A stretch of 5,591 bases of DNA from Candidatus Atribacteria bacterium 1244-E10-H5-B2 (GTDB lineage: Bacteria > Atribacterota > JS1 > SB-45 > 34-128): assembly GCA_003575245.1 (NCBI GenBank), contig NMQN01000629.1, positions 1-5,591 on the forward strand. Reading direction: 5' to 3'. This document shows, one piece after another, positions 1 to 4,864 of this stretch. Each line of letters begins with the position of its first letter. Within the stretch, counting starts at the first letter, position 1. The position numbers and the translations under genes are program-made. The notes beneath the pieces were generated by a model, which was not told the origin of the DNA, searched no databases, and saw nothing but the letters and a program-made list of their open reading frames with translations.

Positions 1-724
1 CTGCTCTGGCTTTAGATTTTTGAAAAGCTTTATCCAAAGCTTCTTCAGTAATATATTGGATGACCTCATCAATAGTCAATACAATTGAATGCCCGTCCTT
101 GTGAGCAGTTGGTTCTTTAATGCTTAAAGGGATCTTGCCTCCTATAGCATCTCTTTCTAAAATTACTAAACCAGGCAAACCCTTTAATTCCTTATCAAAA
201 AATGACTCTAAACCTTCCAGGCCTTGATTGTCTATTCCCACAAATCCCATTAAATTAGAAGCTAAATAACTCTTGGGATAATGTCTTTTGCTCTCATCTA
301 AAAAATTTAATCCCTCTAAATTTAGTTTTTTAATCTCTACGACTTCTGTTTCTTTTAATTTCCTTTTTATCCACACAAAAGATTTTTTCTGGTTTAATTT
401 ATCCAGTACATCTTTTGTTTCCAAGTTTAAAATTGAAGATACTTTTTGGGCAGTTTCCTGAGGATTTTTGATTTTAGGAGGAATGGCGAATAAAGATTGA
501 ACATTAACATTCACAGCTAATTTTTTAAAATTTCTATCATAGATATTACCTCTTTCTCCCTCAATAGAAAAAGAAGTGAGGTGTTCTTGTTGGGCAATTT
601 CTTTAAATTTATTACTTTGAATAACCTGAATGTTATATAATCTATAAATTAATGAAAAATAAAGAATTATAAACACTATAAGTAAAAAAATAATACGTTC
701 TTTTTTTTCTTTGGAAAGCAACAA
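1..724 (-). CDS. ftsI: Peptidoglycan transpeptidase FtsI (class B penicillin-binding protein), N-terminal 241 codons
   Basis: Partial: the gene runs off the left edge, so only the N-terminal part is visible. FtsI cross-links septal peptidoglycan in the periplasm and works with FtsW and the FtsQLB complex. The translation shows a short basic N-terminus, one membrane anchor at about residues 11-30, then the class B PBP dimerisation (pedestal) domain with the signature RGNIYDRN at 58-65. A second family motif, from YPKSYLA (149-155) through GFVGIDNQGLEGLE, follows. The transpeptidase domain begins near 212 (HSIVLTIDEVIQ); the catalytic SxxK, SxN and KTG motifs lie outside the window. The start is TTG at 722-724 because an in-frame TAG lies directly before it (725-727); a second TTG at 719-721 is possible. 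It begins 39 nt after the ftsL stop, as the fourth gene of the dcw operon. A sporulation-type paralogue (SpoVD) cannot be excluded from this fragment. Confidence 0.93.
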   Translation of the reverse strand, partial: MLLSKEKKERIIFLLIVFIILYFSLIYRLYNIQVIQSNKFKEIAQQEHLTSFSIEGERGNIYDRNFKKLAVNVNVQSLFAIPPKIKNPQETAQKVSSILNLETKDVLDKLNQKKSFVWIKRKLKETEVVEIKKLNLEGLNFLDESKRHYPKSYLASNLMGFVGIDNQGLEGLESFFDKELKGLPGLVILERDAIGGKIPLSIKEPTAHKDGHSIVLTIDEVIQYITEEALDKAFQKSKARA

Positions 725-733
725 CTATTTCCG

Positions 734-738
734 CCCTC
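734..738 (-). promoter_or_regulatory. Ribosome-binding site deciding the ftsI TTG start
   Basis: On the minus strand GAGGG lies 9 nt before the TTG at 722-724 and 12 nt before the TTG at 719-721. No ATG or GTG lies between the in-frame stop and the membrane segment at a useful distance, so this site favours the first TTG. Confidence 0.55.
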
Positions 739-763
739 TTTAACCTATACCACTACAAGTATA

Positions 764-1204
764 TTATTTTAATGCCCCTAAAATCAATTCGTTTATCTTC
801 TTTAGGTCAAAACTAGCCCAAAAATTCTTTTCCTCTTCATAATTGTTACTGATTGCCCCGATATTATTTTCGGAATTAACCCTAGGAATGGGGTTTAAAG
901 CAATAAATTTTACTTCTTTTGGTCTAATCATTCCCAAATGATTACTAGCAATTTTTTCAATTCTATCTAAGGCAGAAAGAGTCTCTACGGTAAGTTCAAG
1001 TTTTTTATTTTCTTCCTCTAAGGCTATTTTAACATTTTCTAATTTTATTAATTTGTATCCCAACTCAGTTAATATAATGTTATTAGAAATATAAAAAATT
1101 ACTACAGAAGTGACAAGAATTACTAAAATTAAAAATGACCCAAAAACAATTAAGGTATTCTTGCTTTCGTAATTACCGGTAGCTATAGCACTGCTCCCTC
1201 TCAT
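764..1204 (-). CDS. ftsL: Cell division protein FtsL (FtsL/DivIC family)
   Basis: A 146-residue bitopic membrane protein that bridges the early division ring and the septal synthase FtsW-FtsI by pairing with a DivIC/FtsB-type partner through a coiled coil. Visible in order: a short cytoplasmic tail (1-16), one membrane helix (about 17-40), a leucine/lysine/glutamate-rich coiled coil (about 47-78), and the family signature RIEKIASNHLGMIRPKEV at 81-98. A polar tail of about 45 residues follows, longer than in typical FtsL. The ATG start is supported by a good ribosome-binding site (AGGGGTGA) with 6 nt to the start. Position between rsmH and ftsI is the classical dcw location. The 71-nt gap to rsmH is unusually long for this operon because a repeat element sits in it. 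FtsL is poorly conserved in sequence, so the name rests on architecture, signature and location. Confidence 0.88.
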   Translation of the reverse strand: MRGSSAIATGNYESKNTLIVFGSFLILVILVTSVVIFYISNNIILTELGYKLIKLENVKIALEEENKKLELTVETLSALDRIEKIASNHLGMIRPKEVKFIALNPIPRVNSENNIGAISNNYEEEKNFWASFDLKKINELILGALK

Positions 1205-1220
1205 ATTTTATCACCCCTTT

Positions 1221-1276
1221 AATTAGTCGTTAGTGAATAGTCGTTAGTCGTTAGCATAAGTAACTATCTAACGAAT
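1221..1276. repeat. Short heptamer-repeat element (short form) between rsmH and ftsL
   Basis: The first 34 nt (1221-1254) are identical to 2984-3017 inside rnpB. They read in seven-base steps: AGTCGTT, AGTGAAT, AGTCGTT, AGTCGTT. The last 19 nt (1258-1276) match 3115-3133 with one difference (1267 versus 3124). So this 56-nt copy shares both ends with the 150-nt rnpB copy but lacks its middle. The ends are imperfect inverted repeats (AATTAGTCGTTAG against the complement of CTAACGAAT). The element fills the space between the rsmH stop codon (1276-1278, of which it supplies one base) and the ftsL ribosome-binding site. It is transcribed within the operon. Confidence 0.85.
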
Positions 1277-2205
1277 CAAGATACAGATATTATTTTCTCT
1301 GCCACTCTCAATTTAGCGCTTCTTGCTTTAGGATTATCCCTTACTTCCTCCGAAGAAGGTCTAATTGGTTTTTTAGTTATAATTTTCAATCCGTAATTCT
1401 TTTGTTCTTTTCCTTCTCTTTCTACTTCCTTAAATATATTTTTAACTATCCTATCCTCCAATGAATGGTAGGAAATAACACATATCCTTCCCTTATCCTC
1501 CAAAACTCTAATTGCCTGATTCAACCCCTTTTCCAAGGCCTTAAGCTCCTGATTTACTTCAATCCTGATAGCCTGAAAAACCCTGGTTGCGGGATGAATT
1601 CTCCAGGTGTGCCTTTTTTTAGTTCTGGGAAGAGTCTTTATTATTAAATCAGCTAACTGTTTGGTAGTAGTAATGGCTTTCTTTTTTCGTTCTGTTACAA
1701 TTAAGCGGGCAATTCCCTTGGAAAACCGTTCTTCTCCGTATTTTTCAAATATTTTAATTAAATCTTTCTCTGAATAACAATTGATTAAAATATCGGCGTT
1801 AAATTTCTGGGTTAGGTCCATCCGCATATCTAAATGGCTGTCTTCTTTAAAACTGAATCCTCGTTTTTTCTCTTTTAATTGGTGGAAGGACACTCCTAAA
1901 TCAAAGATTATCCCCGAAACTGTTTCGATCTTTAAGTCTGATAGAATCCCTTTTAAATTTTTAAAATTACCTTTAACTAATTTTATTTTATCGATATAAC
2001 TTTTTAATCCTTCCTTTACTGTTTCAATTGCTTCTGTATCCTGGTCGATGCCGATCAATGTACCATGGGGATAAATGCTCTCCAAAATAGCTTTTGAGTG
2101 CCCTCCACCTCCTAAAGTGCAATCGATATAAACACCTCCTTTCTTGAAATCCAAATAATTTAAGATCTCTTTTGTTAACACAGGAGTGTGAAAGAAACTT
2201 ACCAT
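1276..2205 (-). CDS. rsmH: 16S rRNA (cytosine1402-N4)-methyltransferase RsmH
   Basis: RsmH (formerly MraW) uses S-adenosylmethionine to methylate N4 of C1402 in the decoding centre of 16S rRNA. The 309-residue protein is the normal family length and all main motifs are intact. HTPVLTKEIL is at 6-15. The SAM-binding loop is at 27-36 (IDCTLGGGGH), followed by the acidic GIDQD at 52-56. FDLGVS is at 101-106, RGFSF at 115-119 and DMRMD at 126-130. HPATRVFQAIRIEVN is at 204-218, ISYHSLEDR at 244-252 and NPKARSAKLR at 291-300. The ATG start gives a 3-nt gap to the mraZ stop, with a weak GAAGGG ribosome-binding site inside the end of mraZ, so the two are probably translationally coupled. The stop codon (TGA) lies exactly at the edge of the repeat element at 1221-1276. 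Confidence 0.98.
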   Translation of the reverse strand: MVSFFHTPVLTKEILNYLDFKKGGVYIDCTLGGGGHSKAILESIYPHGTLIGIDQDTEAIETVKEGLKSYIDKIKLVKGNFKNLKGILSDLKIETVSGIIFDLGVSFHQLKEKKRGFSFKEDSHLDMRMDLTQKFNADILINCYSEKDLIKIFEKYGEERFSKGIARLIVTERKKKAITTTKQLADLIIKTLPRTKKRHTWRIHPATRVFQAIRIEVNQELKALEKGLNQAIRVLEDKGRICVISYHSLEDRIVKNIFKEVEREGKEQKNYGLKIITKKPIRPSSEEVRDNPKARSAKLRVAEKIISVS

Positions 2206-2208
2206 GGA

Positions 2209-2640
2209 TTACCCTTCTTGTTCATATATTCTTTCGGCAATATCCTCATATGAACTTTCAACTTCTCCAAAGTATTTTTGCCATACATCTTTACTCCAGA
2301 TCTCTATCCTATCTAAAACCCCAATAACCATAATTTCTTTATTAATCCGAGCGTAATCTCTCAAATATTTCATAATAACAACCCTGCCTTGATTGTCCAT
2401 GGTGCAATCAGTGGCTCGGGAAAATAGTATCCTCTTAAATGCTCGGGCATCTCTCTGGCCTAAGGGGAGCAACTTCATTTTTTCAGATAAATTTTTCCAT
2501 TCTTCCAGAGGATATACAAAAAGACAAGTATCAAGGCCGAAAGTGATAATAAAATTATCACCTAAAGATTCTCGATATTTTGCCGGTAAAATCAATCTTC
2601 CCTTTTCATCGATAGAGTGCTCATATTGTCCTAAAAACAT
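2209..2640 (-). CDS. mraZ: Transcriptional regulator MraZ
   Basis: MraZ is an AbrB-fold DNA-binding protein that forms rings, binds repeats in front of its own gene and represses the dcw operon. The 143-residue protein starts with the typical MFLGQYEHSID and has the two DxxGR half-motifs. The first is at 11-15 (DEKGR, followed by the usual LILP), where R15 is the DNA-contact arginine known from E. coli. The second is at 82-86 (DNQGR, followed by VVIM). Position 90 is methionine where the family usually has proline. The ATG has a clear ribosome-binding site (AAGGAGA at 2645-2651). Three perfect decamer MraZ boxes sit just upstream at 2661-2690, so autoregulation is well supported. It is first in the operon with rsmH, ftsL and ftsI. 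Confidence 0.98.
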   Translation of the reverse strand: MFLGQYEHSIDEKGRLILPAKYRESLGDNFIITFGLDTCLFVYPLEEWKNLSEKMKLLPLGQRDARAFKRILFSRATDCTMDNQGRVVIMKYLRDYARINKEIMVIGVLDRIEIWSKDVWQKYFGEVESSYEDIAERIYEQEG

Positions 2641-2660
2641 AAAATCTCCTTTATATTATA

Positions 2661-2690
2661 TCCTCCACTTTACTCCACTTTACTCCACTT
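2661..2690 (-). promoter_or_regulatory. Three tandem MraZ boxes (operator of the dcw operon)
   Basis: On the minus strand the block reads as three decamers: AAGTGGAGTA, AAGTGGAGTA and AAGTGGAGGA. The TGGAG core thus recurs every 10 bp, one helical turn. This matches the known MraZ operator design (TGGG or GTGG cores at 10-bp spacing between promoter and start codon). It lies between the proposed -10 box and the mraZ ribosome-binding site, where bound MraZ would block initiation or escape. Confidence 0.9.
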
Positions 2691-2691
2691 A

Positions 2692-2719
2692 TTTATACTA
2701 TACTACATTTTTCTGAAAA
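2692..2719 (-). promoter_or_regulatory. Proposed promoter of the mraZ-rsmH-ftsL-ftsI operon
   Basis: The -10 box is TATAAA (complement of 2692-2697) and the -35 box is TTTTCA (2714-2719), with a 16-nt spacer. The -35 matches the consensus at 4 of 6 positions. Transcription would start inside the first MraZ box, which suits autorepression. The AT-rich surroundings allow other choices, so the exact boxes are tentative. Confidence 0.5.
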
Positions 2720-2893
2720 ACCCTCTTTTTTTTTGAAAATAATTTAATTTTTTTTAAAAAATTAGAAAATACCGCATATTTAGCGTCTTTCCTACAATAT
2801 ATACGCTATTTCTCATCGTATTTTTGGGAAAAATAGAGGAGCAAGTTTATAAAATGGTTTTTAGGGGGGGGTATTTTGAGGAAAAGAATAAAA
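2698..2893. other. Spacer between the mraZ promoter and the rnpB terminator
   Basis: No convincing gene. It holds long A/T runs around 2726-2760, a weak inverted pair TAGCGT/ACGCTA (2781-2786 with 2803-2808), and a run of eight G at 2864-2871. Together with the mraZ leader and rnpB terminator it makes up the 301-nt gap between mraZ and rnpB. Confidence 0.6.
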
Positions 2894-2929
2894 AAAGACA
2901 TACAATAAAATATTTTACCGTATGTCTTT
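2881..2929 (-). terminator. Rho-independent terminator of rnpB
   Basis: A perfect 10-bp stem is formed by AAAGACATAC (complement of 2920-2929) and GTATGTCTTT (complement of 2894-2903). It is followed on the minus strand by a T-rich tail from 2896 to 2882. It lies 12 nt beyond the P1 helix of RNase P RNA, so it should end the rnpB transcript. It also separates rnpB from the dcw promoter. Confidence 0.85.
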
Positions 2930-2975
2930 ATATCTATTTATTTTGATAAGTAGATCATATAAGCCGAGTTCTGTC

Positions 2976-3145
2976 CCCTTATAAATTAGTCGTTAGTGAA
3001 TAGTCGTTAGTCGTTAGTGCAAAATACAAGTTGCAAGATACAAGATGCGAGTTTATTTAGTTATCCGGCTAACCATCTTCACGAGATACGAGATACGAAT
3101 TTAACCAGATAACTAAGTAACTAACTAACGAATTAATTATAAGGG
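2976..3145 (-). other. Expanded P19 helix of RNase P RNA
   Basis: The base of P19 is a perfect 9-bp stem, CCCTTATAA (complement of 3137-3145) with TTATAAGGG (complement of 2976-2984). Inside it a second 12-bp stem can form between 3105-3116 and 3057-3068. Its one irregular pair is G-U in the minus-strand RNA but would be A-C in the other orientation. In typical class A RNAs P19 is a hairpin of a few tens of nucleotides. Confidence 0.75.
2984..3133. repeat. Long heptamer-repeat element inserted in rnpB
   Basis: It shares its first 34 nt and last 19 nt with the 1221-1276 element, and has about 97 nt of extra middle. Heptamer runs inside it: AGTCGTT/AGTGAAT units at 2988-3015; ATACAAG, TTGCAAG, ATACAAG, ATGCGAG at 3024-3051; CACGAGA, TACGAGA, TACGAAT at 3080-3100. 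The last is the reverse complement of part of the 36-nt arrays at 3526-3561 and 4865-4900. Thus the middle looks like further array units nested within the same end sequences. No open reading frame or transposase is present. Confidence 0.8.
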
Positions 3146-3489
3146 TGGTAATCATCTATCTGGGATGTAAGTTACCTTACACCTCTTGCGACCTACCCGA
3201 AGATTCAGCGGGCCACCACAGCTCTTCCTATTTGGTCTTGCTCCGAGTGGGGTTTACTAAGCTTGTTAGTCACCTAACAACTGGTAGGCTCTTACCCTGC
3301 CTTTTCACCTTTACTGAGTGCTCAAAATTGAGTACTCAGCTGTGTATTTTCTGTAGCACTTTCCTTAAGGTTACCCTCACTGGGGGTTGCCCAGCACTCT
3401 GCCCTGTGGAGCTCGGACTTTCCTCGGAAGAAATACTATTTCTTCCGCGATTACCTGATCTACTTATCAAATATTCTTTTTTCAATTTT

Positions 3490-3518
3490 AAAATACCATT
3501 TTAACACAATAAAGTCAA
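3490..3518 (-). promoter_or_regulatory. rnpB promoter
   Basis: The -35 box is TTGACT (complement of 3513-3518) and the -10 box is TATTTT (3490-3495). The spacer is 17 nt and TG lies one base before the -10 (extended -10). The start of transcription would be about 10-20 nt before the P1 helix. The 36-nt heptamer array begins 8 bases upstream of the -35. Confidence 0.72.
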
Positions 3519-3525
3519 TTAACTT

Positions 3526-3561
3526 AATTCGTATCTCGTATCTCGTGAATCGTATCTCGCA
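3526..3561 (-). repeat. 36-nt heptamer array upstream of the rnpB promoter
   Basis: On the plus strand it reads in seven-base steps from 3530: CGTATCT, CGTATCT, CGTGAAT, CGTATCT, then CGCA. All 36 nt are identical to 4865-4900 upstream of the tRNA promoter, in the same orientation. Strand is given relative to the downstream promoter. Confidence 0.92.
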
Positions 3562-3644
3562 AAGATAATAGAAACCGAGAATCAGAAAAAATTCGTATTG
3601 GTTATTGGGTAAAGAAAGAAAAAAACACCATTCTTCTTTTTATC

Positions 3645-3672
3645 TAACTATCCCACTAAAGTTTGCACTAAC
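3645..3672. repeat. 28-nt direct repeat, copy 1
   Basis: It matches 3812-3839 at 23 of 28 positions, and all five differences are transitions. It starts TAACTATCCC and ends TTTGCACTAAC. The same CTAACTA-type beginning recurs at 5385-5394 beyond rlmN. Confidence 0.7.
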
Positions 3673-3683
3673 AATAAAATTCG

Positions 3684-3704
3684 TATCGAGTATCGAGTAT
3701 CTTG
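3684..3704. repeat. TATCGAG heptamer array
   Basis: Three consecutive seven-base units: TATCGAG, TATCGAG, TATCTTG. They are preceded by AATTCG, the same lead-in as the 36-nt arrays. Confidence 0.75.
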
Positions 3705-3811
3705 TTAAGAAAAAGAAAGAACTTAGGATTTAGAAAATTAAATCACCATATAATAGTAAAGAAAAAAGAAGGTAGAAAAAAATAGAGCAATAACTAATCT
3801 TTTCTTTCTTT

Positions 3812-3839
3812 TAACTACCTCATTAGAGTTTACACTAAC
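3812..3839. repeat. 28-nt direct repeat, copy 2
   Basis: Begins TAACTACCTC and ends TTTACACTAAC. It is the partner of 3645-3672, 167 nt away, and ends 2 nt from the stop codon of the zinc-ribbon gene. Confidence 0.7.
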
Positions 3840-3841
3840 AG

Positions 3842-4558
3842 TTAATCTTTCCAAATTAGAATTCGGCTGCAATTGGGACAAATTATTATCTTTCGATTCT
3901 TTTTTAATTGATAAATAGCGTCACTGGGAAGATCAAGATAACAACCTGGACATATAGAACCATCAACTTCCATAATGGCTTTTCCGCTCTTTTCTTTTCT
4001 TAAATGTTCATATTCTTTTAAAAGACGGTGATCGGTTATTTTATTTAATATCTCTTCCCTTTTGATATTGAAAGAATTCATATTCTTTTCAATTACTAAA
4101 CTTGCTAAATCCATTTCTTCTTTGCGTTTTTTAAACTCTTTCTCTTTCACTTTCAAATCTTCGTTGAGATGACCAATCGATTTATCAAGGTCTTCCATCT
4201 CTTCCATTAAATCTAAAACATCTTCTTCAATGCTATCTTTTTCTTCTTTATAATTGGCTATTACCTTTTGTATCTGTTTAAGCTCCTTGATATCAGATAT
4301 TTTTCCTCCATATAAATCTTCTTGATGTTTTTCGATTTTATTAGATTTTTCAGTTAAATCTAATTCTATTCTTTTTAATTTAACCTGTAAATTCTTATAA
4401 TTTTCATTTTTATTTTTTAAACTAGCTTTCAGCCCCTGAATTTTTTTAGTAATCCCTTCCATCGTTAAAGGCAAAATTCTCTTCTTTTTCTCTTCTTCAT
4501 CGATATCAATATCAATTTTTTGTAATTCTAAAAGCATATCATATTGTTCTTCTATCAA
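3842..4558 (-). CDS. Coiled-coil protein with C-terminal C4 zinc ribbon (zf-RING_7 / CT398-like)
   Basis: The 238-residue soluble protein has two parts. Residues about 10-180 are a long charged helical hairpin rich in lysine, glutamate and leucine, predicted to be coiled coil. Residues 203-230 are a zinc ribbon with four cysteines in two CxxC pairs (CPGC at 203-206, CPNC at 227-230). This architecture and length fit the zf-RING_7 (PF02591) family. It is widespread and of unsettled role; the chlamydial member CT398 has been reported to bind sigma-54 and a type III secretion component. The start is TTG at 4556-4558, chosen because a perfect AGGAGG lies 9 nt upstream. A strong terminator ends 47 nt before the start, so the gene is probably not a simple read-through from the tRNA, yet I see no clear promoter in between. 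It is the next gene upstream of rnpB. Family assignment is firm, function is not. Confidence 0.92.
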   Translation of the reverse strand: MIEEQYDMLLELQKIDIDIDEEEKKKRILPLTMEGITKKIQGLKASLKNKNENYKNLQVKLKRIELDLTEKSNKIEKHQEDLYGGKISDIKELKQIQKVIANYKEEKDSIEEDVLDLMEEMEDLDKSIGHLNEDLKVKEKEFKKRKEEMDLASLVIEKNMNSFNIKREEILNKITDHRLLKEYEHLRKEKSGKAIMEVDGSICPGCYLDLPSDAIYQLKKNRKIIICPNCSRILIWKD

Positions 4559-4567
4559 TAACCTATT

Positions 4568-4573
4568 CCTCCT
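4568..4573 (-). promoter_or_regulatory. Ribosome-binding site deciding the zinc-ribbon TTG start
   Basis: AGGAGG on the minus strand, a full Shine-Dalgarno match, 9 nt before the TTG at 4556-4558. The next in-frame ATG (codon 8) lies well beyond useful distance. Confidence 0.85.
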
Positions 4574-4598
4574 CTCTTCGCAGTTGTAAAGCCCATTA

Positions 4599-4641
4599 AA
4601 ACAAAAAAACCTTACTTCTTATACAAAAGAAGTAAGGTTTT
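4599..4641 (-). terminator. Rho-independent terminator of the tRNA unit
   Basis: A perfect 12-bp stem (4609-4620 with 4627-4638, CTTACTTCTT core) with a 6-nt loop, extended by A-T pairs. On the minus strand it is followed by a T run interrupted by one G (4608-4599). The other side is also T-rich on the plus strand, so it could work in both directions. It lies 91 nt after the tRNA CCA end. Confidence 0.9.
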
Positions 4642-4731
4642 AACAAAATTCTGGTATTTTAACATTTTTATGCTTTTTCATAAATATTACACTATCCACA
4701 TTATTATTAAAATTAATAATTATCAATTTTT

Positions 4732-4807
4732 TGGTGGGCCCACCTGGATTCGAACCAGGGACCGACCGGTTATGAGCCGGTTGCTCTGCCAGCTGAGCTA
4801 TGGGCCC
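4732..4807 (-). tRNA. tRNA with CAT anticodon (elongator Met or Ile2)
   Basis: A complete 76-nt cloverleaf with encoded CCA (4732-4734). The acceptor is GGGCCCA/TGGGCCC and the D stem GCTC/GAGC. The anticodon stem is ACCGG/CCGGT with loop CTCATAA and anticodon CAT at 4772-4774. The variable loop is CGGTC and the T arm CCTGG-TTCGAAT-CCAGG. All stems are fully paired. The CAT anticodon fits elongator methionine tRNA, or isoleucine tRNA whose C34 is changed to lysidine by TilS. Initiator tRNA is unlikely because position 1 pairs with 72 and the anticodon stem lacks three consecutive G-C pairs of the initiator type. C4-G69 and C5-G68 agree with known TilS determinants, so Ile2 is a real possibility. 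It has its own promoter and terminator. Confidence 0.97.
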
Positions 4808-4832
4808 GTTAACCAACATTATCTTCGTTAAA

Positions 4833-4860
4833 AGTATATCAGATATGTTTTTAAAGTCAA
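4833..4860 (-). promoter_or_regulatory. tRNA promoter
   Basis: The -35 box is TTGACT (complement of 4855-4860), the spacer 16 nt, and the -10 box TATACT (4833-4838) with TG one base upstream. It is stronger than the rnpB promoter and shares its TTGACTTTA beginning. The -10 box ends 25 nt before the tRNA, so the primary transcript would carry a leader of about 18 nt. Confidence 0.82.
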
Positions 4861-4864
4861 GAAA

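Larger units (their letters stand above)
2942..3471 (-). ncRNA. rnpB: RNase P RNA, class A, with an element inserted in helix P19
   Basis: This is the catalytic RNA of RNase P, which removes 5' leaders from tRNA precursors. The conserved blocks appear in order on the minus strand. GAGGAAAGTCCGAGCTCC is at 3425-3408 and AAGTGCTACAGAAA at 3361-3348. A long P12 hairpin lies at 3339-3314. GAGCAAGACCAAATAGG (the CCA-binding L15 region) is at 3243-3227. A P18 hairpin with a GTAA tetraloop lies near 3183-3162. ACAGAACTCGGCTTAT is at 2974-2959. The ends form a perfect 15-bp P1 helix (3456-3470 with 2943-2957). The length is about 530 nt, but about 378 nt without the 152-nt repeat insertion at 2985-3136, a normal class A size. 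The insertion is at the tip of P19, outside the catalytic core, so the RNA is probably functional. Promoter and terminator are both recognisable. Mature ends are inferred from P1. Confidence 0.96.
3472..3841. other. Repeat-rich spacer between the zinc-ribbon gene and rnpB
   Basis: This 370-nt stretch has no credible gene. From right to left it holds one 28-nt repeat copy (3812-3839) next to the zinc-ribbon stop codon, an A/G-rich stretch, a TATCGAG heptamer array (3684-3704), the second 28-nt copy (3645-3672), and the 36-nt array (3526-3561). The rnpB promoter (3490-3518) comes last. I see no clear hairpin-plus-T terminator for the zinc-ribbon gene, so read-through toward rnpB is possible. 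Confidence 0.7.

Noticed and set aside
1465..1999. Two plus-strand open frames (1465-1647, 1781-1999)
   Set aside because: Both are antisense shadows of rsmH, whose full set of motifs is on the minus strand.
2653..2658. TATAAT-like box between the MraZ boxes and the ribosome-binding site
   Set aside because: Transcription from it would start within or after the ribosome-binding site and leave no usable leader; the box at 2692-2697 fits better.
2393..2716. 107-residue plus-strand open frame
   Set aside because: Antisense to mraZ and running through its operator and promoter; no recognisable product.
2854..2946. 30-codon plus-strand frame preceded by GAGGAG and starting across the run of eight G
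   Set aside because: It reads through the rnpB terminator into the P1 helix. The peptide is low complexity, so the ribosome-binding site match is probably chance.
2984..3133. The rnpB insertion as a group I or group II intron or an IS
   Set aside because: At about 150 nt it is too short, with no intron core, no open frame and no splice-site features. It is made of heptamer repeats seen elsewhere in the window.
3145..3504. 119-residue plus-strand open frame
   Set aside because: It is antisense to rnpB, whose conserved blocks explain the sequence. The translation is rich in Cys/Ser/Leu with no family resemblance and no good ribosome-binding site.
4642..4731. Short peptide frame (13 codons) between tRNA and terminator as a possible leader peptide
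   Set aside because: It has no ribosome-binding site, is lysine-rich low-complexity sequence, and lies in the 3' trailer of a tRNA transcript.
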